DNA from: Conchocele bisecta
Lineage: Eukaryota > Mollusca > Bivalvia > Lucinida > Thyasiridae
Reading direction: 5' to 3'
DNA length: 64,000 nt
NCBI GenBank assembly: GCA_029237695.1
Contig: JAQRGA010000065.1
Coordinates: forward strand, 1-64,000
Shown here in pieces: positions 1-12,280 of this stretch (within the stretch, counting starts at the first letter, position 1; each line of letters opens with the position of its first letter). The notes under the pieces are model-generated. The model had not been told where the DNA came from. It worked only from the letters and a program-made list of their open reading frames with translations, and ran no database searches. The translations under genes and the position numbers were made by a program.

Positions 1-235
1 GTTGGTATCAGGCTATTTTCATATATATGCAAATGAGGCATGGTATTTTTTAATTATTTATACTAATTAAATGCGTCACCTGAAAATATAATATGTTTGA
101 CAGATTATAAAGTATGATAATTGCACATAAAAAATAGTAATGTCCGTTAACATTTTAAGGAAACACGGTTATCACCCCTGATATCAGTGTGGAAAGTTAT
201 TTCTGATATAAAATGTATGACTTTCATCATCGCAT
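1..235 (+). repeat. Dispersed repeat, end of a larger element
   Basis: This stretch matches about 54310-54545 on the same strand (shared GGTATCAGG start, AAATGCGTCACCTGAAAA, GTCCGTTAAC and GGAAACACGGTTAT). It also matches 57880-58022 in inverted orientation, and more loosely 28720-28960. It looks like the subterminal part of the element family whose ends read TAAAGGTACATGCCCAC (see 22574-23296). No coding signal was seen. Confidence 0.6.
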
Positions 236-337
236 CATGGGGCAATCATGCAGTAACCCATTTCATGCTGAAGATACGCTTATGTTTGCGGAAAAATATT
301 TTCCTTCTATGCACTCAGAAGTACATTTATATGTCGC

Positions 338-730
338 AGGGCTCCAGATAAGGAATTAGTAATTGAGTATTGTTACTCCATCATTTCTGAAGCAATTGGG
401 TATTTCAACATTTTAATTGTGTAAAATAGAATCACACTACTGTTTACACATCAACATACAGCAATTATTGAATAGTTTGTTTGGAAATGAAAACATATCT
501 TGGCATATCATTAGAATTGTCTCCTTGGAGACAATTCTAATGAAATACCAAGATGTGTTTTCATGGCAAAATATGCTATATTGGTGGTCTGTTTATTGTT
601 TTCTGCAACAGGATAAAGGTACCACAATTGTTCTCATTGATTTTTGATACTAACTACTTCTGATTTCAATTGGGTTTTTGGCAATTTTAATTGGGTATAT
701 ATTTATGCAAATACGCAGCTTATCTGGAGC
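338..730. mobile_element. Family M4 inverted-repeat MITE, copy 1
   Basis: It is bounded by AGGGCTCCAGATAAG and CTTATCTGGAGC. The centre is a perfect hairpin (CATTAGAATTGTCTCCTTGG and its complement). Three other copies lie at 7350, 14346 and 16796. The inner parts repeat AATTGGGTATTT-like strings. No open frame of coding character is present, so it is non-autonomous. Confidence 0.75.
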
Positions 731-1239
731 TTTGTGCCGCGACCACAATTTAAACCGTCTCCAGAGATGCCACCATTGGACAAAGCCAAATAGTAATGAT
801 TGCACGCGGCCGGCAACGACGCGCGGCCGGCATCGACACACGGCCTAACGATGAGAGCCGCCGTTCTGATAGGGAGTTCCGAAGCATATCCCTCGCTAGA
901 CATAGCACTATGGCTTTCACTACCGTTACAGCCATAGACCTCACAGATACCTACTGTAGCGACTTGATTTCAAGATTTGAAATCTGTCGATTATTGTCTA
1001 AATACGCGTCTAATGGTGCTAAACCAGCAGTGCAAAGCCAGAAATTATATTAACTAGCCTGTATGAGTTACAATGGGTGACTTGCCTATCAAAATAAAGT
1101 GTTTATCGCTCCTTTTGTCCGACTACATAAAGTGTACAACGTTTACACGCTACTGTCGCCATTTTGCCGAAAAATTTCCGGCAGAATAAATTAACTTCCG
1201 TAATTCTGTTTTTAGTCCGGCGGCCAAAGGCCGATTTTG
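731..1239. other. Unassigned, no gene seen
   Basis: It holds a locally GC-rich patch with CGCGGCCGGC strings (about 805-835) and an ordinary AT-rich stretch. The string CCGGCGGCCAAAGGCCGATT near 1217 recurs at 45425 with one or two changes, so the right end is repeat-derived. Short ORFs here have no recognisable content. Confidence 0.4.
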
Positions 1240-4200
1240 GGGCTTAACTTCGTTTTGAATAACTTAAGTTTATTACTACTGATTTTGCCTATGTAGACTT
1301 TCTAGTTTTAGAATCCGAATGATGCAAATCTGTTACCCTTGAGCATTTGGAGAAATCTGCATAAATTCAAGATGACTGCCACCAAGATATATTGTGCGAT
1401 ATATTGCATCCCCAGGAGGAAATTAAAACCATCTAAGAGAGTTTAATGAATGTATTAACGTGTTGACACAAACGGGCAACTTTAAAATTCAATTCCTTAA
1501 CAGCATATAGAAAAAATCCAAGATGGCCGCCAAATGTGACTATTTTACATACTTTCACTAATTCGTCATATCAAAGAATATACGTTTTTTAATTATGTGT
1601 TTAAAACAATGAATGTGTGTTTTTTGTAACTTTGATGTGAAATTATATACTAATCTATATAACACAAGTCCAAGATGGCAGCCATATATAATATATTACA
1701 ATGTACTTGCAACCGTATCTTGAAATAAGAAACACTATATACTTGCAATCATATCAGAGCGAATTTGCATACCAATATTGTATTTAGGTATATAATTATT
1801 CCAATACAGTGGGTATGTATTTGGACACATGTTTCAATCGCATTAGTCCAAGGTGACCACCAAATATCATATTACCTGATAACTAACTTGTGTAGTAAAT
1901 AGCTTATGTAATTACACCTTGATATACACCATTAGACAGCATCGGCAATAACGTAAGTCTAATATGGCCGCCGGATATGAATATAGTACCTTATAATAGT
2001 AATACAATTATATTATAATATAAGATTTAAACTCATGCATTCAGTTAGATATTTTGATATTGTTTTGTCTTGTCTTGCCATTCCATAGCAGCATTCATAC
2101 TTCTATTGTTGGCAGGGAGATATATTGTACTTTACAATATACTTCAGGACTTCCCAATTTGTAAAAACACCAGATGTCGTCGTTTATATCATTGGCTCCA
2201 AAAACGCAAATGCTCAATGTGATTTACTGTGCAACATCGCATGAAATTGCTCCTCTAGATAGTATCATTAACAACTTGAGTGTCTGGATATAGCAATTGA
2301 ATAAGTACAAATTGATGATACGTCTATATATTTCTGTCACAATCGGTGACTACGTACAATAACATAGTTTAGCCATCCAGTAGCTTATTCCAGTTTCTGG
2401 CTACCATTACGATCTTTCAACCTACTTAGTACAACCACATAGCTGATAGTATTGGCCACATGTTTTCTTTCTGTGAAAGTAGTCAGTTTCCACAAAGCGG
2501 CTGTATGCACATGATGGTTGATGTACACCACTTTAATATCACTTATTACTTTGTAAGCTGCAAGTAATGATGTGTTTTCAGACCACTATCGCCGATGTAG
2601 AGCAACATATTTATATGAGAGGTAAAGTATGTACACATGTACATCAATTTTCTCTGTGTATTGTTTCAAAGATAAGCAATACAAATACTTTATTTTTGTC
2701 GAATTATTGTGTTGTTATATGCCATTTAATGAGTTTTACTTATTTAAACATATGACAGAATTCAGCACCTGTGAATGCATATGATATGTAAAAACTAAGA
2801 CATGACGCCGTCAGTATACATAAATGTGGATCAAAGAAAACAACCGTAATCACAAATATAATAATTTCGAGAAGAACATGGAGATGATATATATTAAAAT
2901 ACCACAGGTAGGACACAGCTAATACAAATGTAATTGATATTATATGACAGATAATCTAGTTGTGCCACTACTAAATACTCACGGTAACAAAAACGATTAT
3001 AGTACATGCAGACAGCAATACACATGGTACACAACCATATATAGAACGTGACAAACTTCAAGGTACCATAATATGGATATGAGGCATACAGTATTCACGC
3101 AATTTGATAAGACTAATATGAATTTGCTGTTTGTGTCATCATAATTATAGCATTGTTTTCTTATAGTTATATTTACAATATTAGCTTCCAATTACGGAAA
3201 CCGATACATTTTGTGTAATTAATGTCTTTTTGTGTACAGTATACATGCATTAATCATTTTTTATTCATCATTGCCTTGTATAATACTGTCCTTTTCACTT
3301 ATGATGGAGAGGTTTGCGGGAGAAATTATATGGTGTCTAATCAGGTTCAACCACCCAACTGGATTGTTTTGACAATACCAAAGCGGCATCCTTGTTGTCA
3401 TGTCTTCGTGTACTGCACTTCAATATGATTGTTTTTTTTTTAATGTTGGGACTGTTGGGTAATAGTTGTTGTCCATGTATACTGCATCTCTAGAGCCTCC
3501 ATTAGCCATATATTTATTTCCTTTGAAATGTAATATTTAATCATTACACGATATGATTGCCATTGCGAGGTAATTTATCTTTATATATACGTCTGCCATG
3601 TATATAAGTATCTAAGAGATATATTTACTTATAATCCTAGTAATTATATGCAATTTGTTCATATAAGGCAACATTATTTTTATATTTGGCGGCCATCTAT
3701 GATTTCTGCTATTGGTAGTTATCTAATTGTATTCCTAAGTTAGTAAAAACGTTCATAGTATACATAACTTCAGTACTTTTATTCCAATTTACTACGATAT
3801 GACATCGATGTGCAATTATATAATTAATTATTATTCTCTGTGATGATCGTCATGGGATAATTTCTGTATATATGGCAGCCATCTTGGACTTTCACAAATG
3901 TGTCTAGTTACTATCAAATTTACTGTAAGCGTTTATCATGTCAATATATCCAAGATTAGTATACATGTTGTTTTCATGTAGAGTGTATGTGGGAGCAGTC
4001 ATGCAAAATATCATGTTACGTTTGGCGGCCATGTTGGATTTTTACCATTTAACAGTGAATTGAAATTTAATGTTGATCACTTATCTCGATAAGTCAAGTA
4101 AATCCACTTTATGCTGTTAATGTATGCTAATACCTCGTGTGGAAACAACTATATATCACACAATATGACTGTTTGGCAGGCGTTTTGGATTTATGCAAAT

Positions 4201-4300
4201 TTCTCAAAATGATCAAAGATGACATAGTGTCATCAGTCGAATTCTTGATGTTGATGATCTGCGCAATCAAAATCGCCATCCAATAATTTTTTTTATTTTA
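1240..4300. mobile_element. 3-kb foldback element with mirrored CAAGATGGC subrepeats
   Basis: The left part carries CCAAGATGGCNGCC-like motifs at 1367, 1517, 1669, 1847 and 1958. The right part carries the complement (GGCNGCCATCTTGG-like) at 3688, 3874, 4024 and 4175. Read from the outer ends inward, the spacings are 150, 152, 178 and 151, 150, 186, so the arms align as an inverted repeat. The outermost arm segments also match over about 60 bases (AGAAATCTGCATAAAT against AGAAATTTGCATAAAT, then ATATTGTGCGATATAT against ATATTGTGTGATATAT). The loop (about 2100-3450) has no convincing coding frame. Confidence 0.7.
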
Positions 4301-6190
4301 TTCCAAATAAAGTTAAGCTCCTGCATGGAACGTGCCATACACATGGCTGCCAGACTATCTGACATCTGAGCGGAAACCCCACATACGTCAATCGATTTCA
4401 TTGGTCGGTTACTTTGCAGATTTCCGATATTGTACCTCGGAAAAAAAATGGCGACGGTGATAAACTGAACGTGTTATGCACGCTGTTTTACAAAGAAATC
4501 TTGAGAAATAACTAGTAAGGAAAGTAGTTGCATATAATTATGAATGAAATTTGGTGTATTAATATTATTTAAACGTATTGTCAGATGATTTCGGTATCGT
4601 ACAGTTCACGAAGTGTCAAAATTATGCGCGTATTCGTATCGAGTATTCGAGTTTAGATTTCGCTATGTGACCCAATGGGATGGAAGCCAGTCTCTAGAGC
4701 AAAGAAAATAATAAATGAAAAATGTCAGATAATGAAAAATAGAAGTTAAACATGATATAGAGACATGGCATGTTAGTCTAATCCCTCGCATACACAAAGA
4801 AAACATTAAATTCAATAAATAAATTACTTACATATACTCTCTTTCAATAGCATGCAGTGATTTAAATTATGAATATAATGCCTATAGCCAACTCAAATAT
4901 TTCATTTCAAATACAAAGGCATACAGAAACGTCGGGGAGAAAAAAATGCCACCCACGAAAACTCATTACATTTCAAAAAAGAACCTTTACCTTTAAAGTT
5001 TCGCAACAAGTACATCTTTCACTGTGTCAGGCAATAGCTATGCTTCATTTCTCTTTGCTTTTTATATCGTAATTTCACATTCAAACACTTTTATAGTTAC
5101 AAATTTGTTTACTAAAATCAAAATTTGGAAATTTGTTGTTGTTGTGGTGTTAAAATCACGTCCAGCCGCTTAATTTTTTGTTTGTTATTAAATGGTTTAT
5201 TTCCACTTTTAAATACAACATGTACATTTTATAAAGTTTACAAGAGAATATAGCTAAATGAAAAACAATGATTACATACTGTATTAAAAAGTGAAATGTA
5301 TGGGAGAGTAAAGTAGTTGAGATATACAGAGCATGAAAAGAAGGAAGAAGGTAAGGATCGATTTGTTTCTCTGTGTTCACACCTGCAGTGCTGGACCTGT
5401 GTAGTTGTGTAGTTTATATTTAATATAGAGATATGTTGTGCTTAATTTTTCTTGCGGTGCCTATAAGAACTTATATATTAAACCTGCCCCACTTAATAAT
5501 ATGCTGTTCTCATTTGTCTTTCATTGTCGCTATTTCTTCTTCTATATATATTCTATTTTTCAAGTAACTTACAAAAGATTCGGAAGTAATATCATGCTTT
5601 TCATATTTGCATTTGAAAATATTTTATTTTGCTAACAAAATCATACAATTAAATTGTTTTACCATCAGTGCCTTATTTGTTATTCCTAGAGAAACACTAC
5701 GGACATTTATTTCATATGTTAAGTCTTTTTCATTTAGATAATTTCGAAGCTGCATGTACATGTAAGTAACACTTATATGCATTCGTCTGTTCAGTATATC
5801 ATTTATTTCACTCTTTCGGTGAAACTAATAGATATGGCACGGCTTTTCAAATGTTTCACAACGTTCTCAGCGATGGAAATTCCAGAGTATGACCTAGTGA
5901 CGTCATAACCACGATGACGTCAACATGCATGGACGAGCAGTAATTAAGCAATATGTATCCTTCTAATACAACATACATTACACAATACGAATGCCAAAAT
6001 TAATTAACATTCAAAAAGTATGTCAAAATATATATAGGTTACAAAAAGGGTCCAAGTTCTTTTCGGCCACACTGTACAAGTGTCGGTGTACATTTGAACT
6101 ACCCAGCTCTGCATTTAAAATGATATTGCACATTCGAAATAGTCGACATACGAATGTTGATTTATTTTAATGTGATCGTAGAGTAAATTT
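4301..6190. other. Unassigned AT-rich sequence
   Basis: I see no gene. The short ORFs at 4869, 5156 and 5438 are low-complexity translations of AT-rich DNA with no domain signature. A CpG-containing patch with a short ATG frame (AAAATGGCGACGGTG at 4446) stops after six codons. Two TGACGTCA-like strings sit near 5900-5920. Confidence 0.35.
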
Positions 6191-6290
6191 CCTAGATCCC
6201 GTAGTCGGTAGAAGCACATGACTGTACTGTCTGTTCCATGTGTCGCTGCCGACGAACATTTGGCTATCAAACACATTAAACCTAGGAATT
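6191..6290. repeat. Short dispersed repeat
   Basis: The string ACTGTCTGTTCCA...GCTGCCGACG...ACATTAA at about 6226-6280 recurs at 30850-30910 (CTGTCTGTTCCACGTTTTGC and following). Only two copies are visible, so the family boundaries are not defined. Confidence 0.4.
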
Positions 6291-6681
6291 GATCAGCTCA
6301 ATGTCGGGTTTCATGTCCAATCCATGCGTTGGGGGCATCATTGCTTATTTTGCCATAACTGATACATTTGTATTGCAATCTGAATGGAAAGGGTCAGTGG
6401 AAGAAGTGGATGTAGCCGCCTTCTTTCACGGACCCCTGGGATTTCTAAACCCCAGTAACAACGATGACATACACTTACCCCTGTCACAACAACTCTATCT
6501 CGGAAATATATGAAGTAACGTGTCCTCGGATTGATGTACTGTCGCAGCAGTCTGATTGGCTGATACATAATAAATATAGCAAAGTTGTTCGTCTTTTGGC
6601 TTCGTGCCATTGCCACAGCCTCGCTCCTCCGAGATGTTCATATTGATATAGTACGTCTGTACCTCTGGAAATATCGTGTTG
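6291..6681. other. Unassigned
   Basis: Two overlapping short ORFs on opposite strands (6289-6513 and 6338-6616) show no recognisable domain. I see no gene. Confidence 0.3.
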
Positions 6682-6746
6682 TTATACTGAATTTATTACA
6701 TTATCACAGCCAAAATGGCTGTGATAATATAATACATTCAGTATAA
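6682..6746. repeat. Short palindrome, core of family M6
   Basis: Arms TTATACTGAATTTATTACAT and their complement surround a TTATCACAGCC/GGCTGTGATAA centre. The same core forms the middle of the larger elements at 10945-11216 and 12928-13233, so this is either a solo core or a minimal element. Confidence 0.65.
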
Positions 6747-7349
6747 TTATGGCGTTACAGTCCGCTGTGGACTGCGAAAAATAGTTACACGTTCCATAAA
6801 TTCACAATGCAAACGCCCATTCAACGTATTGCGTTTGTACCACAAAGCATTACAACAGACCCACGTGACGTCATACGACGTTGTTGATTCGTTACAGTTT
6901 GTTGACGTCATTAATTACACGACACTGTCAATAACGGCACGCTATTGACCAGCAATGCTGTCGTTCTATGAATTGTGACAAAATTACGCAAAACAAGATG
7001 ATTCTTAATGTTAACGCCATATTTGGCTGTCTTGGCTATCAGAACATGATATAAATATAAATAACACAACCATAGGCTGTTGCGTTTACTGTAGTATGAA
7101 AAACCTTTGGTCTGCATTTGGTCCTTCGGACGACCTAGTGTCGACCCAACAACCAGACTGAAATATGGCGTCAATGAGTACCAGACAATGCGATCCCCGT
7201 TGCAGACAAATACGCAAACTGAATATTGCCTTAAAGCAGTACGGACACCAATATGCTCGGCTAAAAGTAGGATATGTCCATCAATGGATGCGACCAGGAA
7301 CAGTATGATGACTAACTATCATAATAGACATAGTAGTTGATGACATATC
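6747..7349. other. Unassigned
   Basis: No gene was recognised. ORFs on both strands around 6911-7340 are short and lack motifs. A CGTGACGTCATACGACG-like string lies near 6863. Confidence 0.3.
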
Positions 7350-7728
7350 AGGGCTCCAGATAAGCAATTAGTAATTGAGTATTTTCACTCCATCATATCT
7401 GAAGCCATTGGGTATTTCAATATTTTAATTGGGTAAAATAAAATCACACTACAACAATTATTGGATAGTTTGCTTCGAAATGAAAACATGTCTCGGCATT
7501 TCATTAGAATTGTCTCCTTGGAGACAATTCTAATGAAATACCAAGATGCGTTTTCATGGGAAATAAGAAAAATATGCTATATTTATGGTCTGTATATTGT
7601 TTTCTGTAGCATGATAAAGGTACCACAAATTTATTATTGCTTTTTGATACTCGCTACTTCTGATTTCAATTGGGTTTTTGACAATTTTAATTGGGTATTT
7701 ACGCAAATACGTAGCTTATCTGGAGCTC
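7350..7728. mobile_element. Family M4 MITE, copy 2
   Basis: Ends GGGCTCCAGATAAG and CTTATCTGGAGC, with the same central hairpin as the copy at 338-730 and the same order of AATTGGGTA blocks. The two copies are in the same orientation. Confidence 0.75.
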
Positions 7729-7809
7729 TGGACATATGATATATAATTATTGACACCCATTACGTTAAACTAATAACCCTTAACATACAAATATACCTGT
7801 GTGTATTCA

Positions 7810-8111
7810 TTATAGGGTGATTGTTGCCTTAGAAGGCTGTGTAGTATCACATATATTTTGAATGAAACTTAACTTAAACTTAAACACACTCACATTAAAT
7901 ATTTGTGTCGAATTACATTGACATGTAAAAATATATTTGTTATATTTGCTGGCGTATCCCGGCACATAGGCGCACCGACAGTGAGCCCAACCTACCATCT
8001 GCTGGCACCGGGTACCAACTCGGTCACGACACTTCCAGTACCGGTTAGACGAGTTATCACACTGGCGGCCTATCTGAATTTCCGGTATACTTGGGACGAT
8101 TGAAAACGGTC
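7810..8111 (-). CDS. Exon A: most 3' cysteine-rich module of the LDLa/EB-like gene
   Basis: On the minus strand an acceptor (ATATTACAG, exon starting at 8111) opens a phase-1 frame with the cysteine pattern C-x9-C-x7-C-x8-C-x-C followed by VPGY. This resembles the C-x-C-x2-GY core of the other modules of the locus. The frame stays open to a stop at 7810. No strong donor is visible after the GY, so this could be the terminal exon, or a donor I cannot place could lie before 7930. The tail beyond about residue 55 is AT-rich and less protein-like. The Cys spacing is looser than in exons B to H. Confidence 0.5.
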
Positions 8112-8217
8112 CTGTAATATGATAACATAGGTGCAATGTATATGTGGTTTAGTAATCGCGTTCTTTTGATGTTGTATTGTATTGTACTGTACCCGGGGTT
8201 CTGATGACTGGCACTAT

Positions 8218-8504
8218 TTTATCCCTGACAACACAGTGCGCATGTGCTGTGAAACACAGTGCCGTGAAACAGTTTTGATATCCTGTCAATACGACCAAAT
8301 CACTGCGTATGAATATGTGCGGTGGCCTTTTACAGCCATGTGTAGGTGTTGACGGGATAAATAGAATAGTAGGTTAGTGCCGTGAATGGGAAAAATATCT
8401 GGCGCGGCACGGAAACGGGATGTGCTCAGCAGTCTCGCCCATCCCGTTTCCCGAGCCTTAGCATATACAATTTTTCCATTCACGGCACTAACCTACTATT
8501 CTCT
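8218..8504 (+). mobile_element. Composite MITE M1, copy 1
   Basis: Part A (8218-8361) starts TTATCCCTGACAACAC and ends GTGTTGACGGGATAAA. Part B (8363-8502) is a palindrome starting AGAATAGTAGGTTAGTGCCG and ending with its complement. The A and B parts abut, as in the other copies. Inside A is the tandem TGCTGTGAAACA/TGCCGTGAAACA. Confidence 0.85.
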
Positions 8505-9307
8505 ATTTAATTTTCATGTGCGCCCCGTCTCTAGAAAATGTATTAATTTGAGCATACGTCAGGAAAGTAAAAACCAATGAGACTGGTGCTTATTTCGGTG
8601 GTTATCTATGCAGTTTGGCGGTCATCTGGAAATAATACTTATTTTCACTTGTTTGATTCTCTACTTTTGCCATTAAATATATAGTGATATCTACAAAATA
8701 GTAAGCTTCGTAATTGATGATAAGTATGTCCATACTCATTCAGTAATCGATATATTTAGATCAGTTGCATCTGTGTTCCAACTTCAAAATGGATGACGAA
8801 TTTTACTTCGCATGCGAGATATATGTACACATATTACGTAAATAGTCCGAACTTGAATGCAAATAAGACAACACCTGATTTCTGAAATGGTCACCAAGCA
8901 GTTTACTCTCATTTGCATTCAATGTACATATATGCATAACAATATGTACAATATAATCATCGTAACTCACAACATGTGATAATAGTATTTAATGGCTTCG
9001 AAATATATGTTCATGGTTGAAATGACGATTACACATAAACCTATCTAACTGACATCACAATTGAATACAGTGTGCCATTAAACATAGTTCACAACCAAAA
9101 TGATAAACAATAAGAAAACATTAGACACTTGCAGTCCTAAATTATATTATTACAGGTATATTAATGAATGTGTATAACTTGAACACTGGGATGATTGTTA
9201 TAGTCGCTGATCAAGAGCTACCGATGGGTTAATACTGCAAACATGGCTGGCAAAACTCGTGTCCATGGCATGTACTACAGTAAACTCACTGCATTTTGCT
9301 ATGCACA
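8505..9307. other. Unassigned AT-rich sequence
   Basis: I see no gene, repeat boundary or RNA signal. A partial echo of mollusc-type noncoding repeats (TTTGGCGGTCATCTGGAAAT at about 8613) suggests relation to the GGCNGCCATCTTGG family. Confidence 0.3.
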
Positions 9308-9612
9308 TTTATCCCGTTAACAAAGTGCGTATGTGCCGTGAAACACGGTGCCGTGAAACATTTTTGATATCCTGTCAATACGACATAATCACTGCGAATG
9401 AACATGTGCGGTGGCTGGGGTTATTTCTTTGCATTTTATAGCCATTCGTAGGTGTTGACGGGATAAATAGAATAGTAGGTTAGTGCCGTGAATGGGAAAA
9501 AAATATCTGGCGCGGCACGGAAACGGGATGTGCTCGGCAGAGCCTCGCCCATCCCGTTTCCTATGCCTTGCCATATATTTTCCCATTCACGGCACTAACC
9601 TACTATTCTCTA
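9308..9612 (+). mobile_element. Composite MITE M1, copy 2
   Basis: Part A begins TTATCCCGTTAACAAAGTGC and ends GTGTTGACGGGATAAA. Part B is the full palindrome, ending ACCTACTATTCTCTA. It is followed directly by the G-tract element at 9613. Confidence 0.85.
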
Positions 9613-10521
9613 TGCATGGGCTGATTCAGGAGGGGGGTGGGGGGGGGGGGCCGGCGCGCGCCCCCCTAAAATTCGCCGAGTAAAGTGGCCCCGTGCAGGC
9701 ACTGGGGCGGGATCAACTGATCCTGAGAATAGTGCTGCAGTAGCCATTGCTTGTCGTAAAAGGCGACTAAACTGGCTTAACGATTAGGTTCATACTTTCC
9801 GGAACCCACTATACCGGATTTGGCCCTCATGTACATTTTTGGCTTTCTTGTATGTGAGAGTTGAGTCGGGCTATGCCCCATATATAAAAGTAAGATTAGC
9901 GCTAATCCTATTACTTTTAGGGGATGGGATAAATGATGCTGGTGTGGCGAGGGCCTGGCACCAGATCAGGTTGTTCTAATTTCAGGACTGAATATATATT
10001 TTGATTGTAAATATTGAGTTCTGAAGTTGGTATTTACCCCCCTCGGACAGGTGGATACGGGACACGACCCCGTTGACCCATCTGCGTGTAGACTCCCTGA
10101 GGCTTGTACCTCTATGTCAGAAAAGCGGACGTTAAACCCTATTCACTCACTCACTCACTCACTCGCCGAGTAAAGATTTTTTACAAGTTACAAGGCACGT
10201 TTCTACGTTCGCGTTGTGAATTTATTGTTTATTACGGGATGCAGCCAAAAAATAAATGCAGGGCAGCAGCAGCATCGTTTTCAATCAAAAATCATGTCTA
10301 AACATACTGTGACAGTGTCAATAGTTTTGCTCCAAAATGCGCCAGAACGCAGGGAATGCCATGTAGATTTCAAAAAAAAATCCGGGGGGGAATGCCCACG
10401 GACCCCCCTACCGCTATCCCGAGCTCCGCACGGTCTACGGACGCTCGTTCGATAATATAGTCAAGTATTGCAAAATAGTTACGCCCCCCCCCCAACCCGA
10501 AATACTGGATCCGCGCCTGCT
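9613..10521. mobile_element. G/C-tract-bounded repeat hosting a SINE
   Basis: The left end GATTCAGGAGGGGGGTGGGG and the right end CCCCCCCCCCAACCCG...TACTGGATCCGCGCCTG face each other roughly as an inverted pair, a common form of DNA-transposon remnant. The interior carries AAATTCGCCGAGTAAAG, which is duplicated around the inserted retroposon at 9686-10162. ORFs here have no recognised domain. The boundaries are approximate. Confidence 0.45.
9686..10162 (+). mobile_element. SINE-like retroposon with 13-bp target-site duplication
   Basis: It is flanked by a perfect 13-base direct repeat TCGCCGAGTAAAG (9673-9685 and 10163-10175), the hallmark of LINE-type target-primed insertion. The 3' end reads AAGCGGACGTTAAACCC and then a (ACTC)n tract, a tail style familiar in molluscan SINE and LINE 3' ends. 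It is about 477 bp with no coding frame. An inner inverted pair (AAAAGTAAGATTAGCGCTAATC) lies near 9886. I see no clear tRNA-type A and B boxes in the first 80 bases, so the head may be of another origin. Confidence 0.7.
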
Positions 10522-10815
10522 ATGTATGCCATTTCTCGCGTACATGTACACGCACGAAAGTTTCAACATCGTATCTTCCTATAAAATGTATAATATATTA
10601 CATGTACTGCAATTCTAGGTGAGACGGTTGAGATGGTTGTTTTCGATGTATTCACGACTTCCCTCCAGTAACATACACCAATGTAATGCATTACGCATGA
10701 CGGTAATGGGTTTTACAGACGTCGTTCTCAATAGTTGATGGATATTTCGCGCTACATGTACTAAGTGGATGCACATTAGATTAAAGCTATCGTTGTATGT
10801 GGCTTAGCGGGGCTT

Positions 10816-10910
10816 AAGACATTTGCGATCAGTGCCGATCCAGACTAACCTGCGCATCCGCACGGTCTGATCAGGATCAGCACTGTTCGCCATTCAGTCA
10901 GTGAACCACT
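10816..10910. repeat. Dispersed GATCAGGATCTGCACTGTTC repeat, copy 1
   Basis: TTGCGATCAGTGCCGATCCA...GATCAGGATCAGCACTGTTC recurs at 26793-26875 and in two partial copies at 36215-36350. I associate this repeat with bivalve genomes from memory. Confidence 0.55.
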
Positions 10911-10944
10911 CCCTATGCCAGTAACAAACCGATATCAGTAACCG

Positions 10945-11216
10945 ATTTCATAAAAATTGCAAAGCATACTTTTCTAGCAAAATATACTTTGTGGGAGTAA
11001 TCATTTAATTTTCCCGCTATGCATTATTTCATATAAAGCTAACCACTGCATGTATTTGATGATTGAAAGTATGCAGAATTATTACACTGAATTTATTACA
11101 TTATCACAGGCTGTGATTCAGTATAATAAAAATTAATAAATTTATCCTAAAATTGAAAATTCTCCCTCAAAGTATACTTTGCTAGAAAAGTATACTTTGC
11201 AATGTTGGTGAAATAG
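10945..11216. mobile_element. Family M6 palindromic MITE, copy 1
   Basis: Arms: TTGCAAAGCATACTTTTCTAG on the left and CTAGAAAAGTATACTTTGCAA on the right. The middle holds the TTATACTGAATTTATTACATT hairpin with a shortened right side. It is homologous end to end with 12928-13233. Confidence 0.7.
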
Positions 11217-11736
11217 GCTACAGATATCACGTTATGATGCTAGAATGTGCCAGTAGACCAAGAAACAGATGGTAAAATGTCTCCAATCACAGACATAACA
11301 GGTCATTTATCTACACACTGAGAAGAAGTAACATTTTCTGACAAATTAACACATTGAATTTGGAGATACTGTTGAATTACTTCAATACCAGATTATACGT
11401 GTATTCAAGTACGTGTACAGCAAACGTATTGCCAGAATACAGTAAGCACGTTTATCATGATCCCAAGATCCACAACAGTCAGCAATGAATCTGGTTTCGT
11501 CATAGTTTGTACAGTAAGCACTTGTGCACAGCCATTCACTTGGTTATAGCCGCATAATCTGTCACCTAAATGTGCGTGTTGATGATAACACGACTGCTGC
11601 TAAGTCACAGTATAAGTCATCTTGACTGTATATCGCCTCAAGACCACTTAATAACTGGTTAAGACGACATACATTGAACGAGATAAATAGCACAAAACCG
11701 GGTGCAAAAATAAGTGAAACTGTCGTCTAGTGATCA
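11217..11736. other. Unassigned; short match to a repeat at 21.6 kb
   Basis: No gene. A segment at about 11616-11690 (TATATCGCCTCAAGACCACT, TAACTGGTTAAGACGAC) is related to the palindromic repeat at 21420-21710. Confidence 0.35.
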
Positions 11737-11903
11737 GGGGCCCGTTTCACTAAAGTTCCTACGACTAAAATGTCAAAATTTAGGACCGTCCGGAAATTTC
11801 AATTGATGAATTTACATTTATTGTTAAAGTGAAATTTACAGACTATCATAAGTTTGCACTTACGAACATTTAGTCGTACGACGTTTAGTGAAACGACCCC
11901 CAG
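11737..11903. mobile_element. Family M2 MITE, internally deleted copy
   Basis: It has the M2 ends (GGGGCCCGTTTCACTAAA and its complement TTTAGTGAAACGACCCCC), but the 34-bp central hairpin found in all other copies is missing. It is therefore about 70 bp shorter. Confidence 0.75.
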
Positions 11904-11930
11904 GTAACATCGGTTTAATATTTATCCCGT

Positions 11931-12203
11931 CAACACAGTGCGTATATGCCGTGAAACACGGTGTCGTGAAACATTGTTGTTATCCTGTCAATACGATTTA
12001 GAGATGCGGCTGAGGTTATGTTTTTGCATTTTAAAGCTATTTGTAATGTTGACGGGATAAATAGAATAGTAGGTTAGTGCCGTGAATGGCAACAATATCT
12101 GGCGCGGCACGGAAACGGGATATGCTCGGCAGAGCCTCGCCCACCCCGTTTCCTAAGCCTTGCCAGATATTTTTGCCCATTCACGGCGCTAACCTACTAT
12201 TCT
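11931..12203 (+). mobile_element. Composite MITE M1, copy 3
   Basis: Begins TTTATCCCGTCAACACAGTG, with part A ending GTTGACGGGATAAA at about 12060 and part B a full palindrome to 12203. It lies between two M2 copies. Confidence 0.85.
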
Positions 12204-12280
12204 CTATATATAATCTAGCCAGGAATACTAGGTAGTTAGTTCACGTATGTGGATGTCATGACAGGAATACGCCGCGTCAC

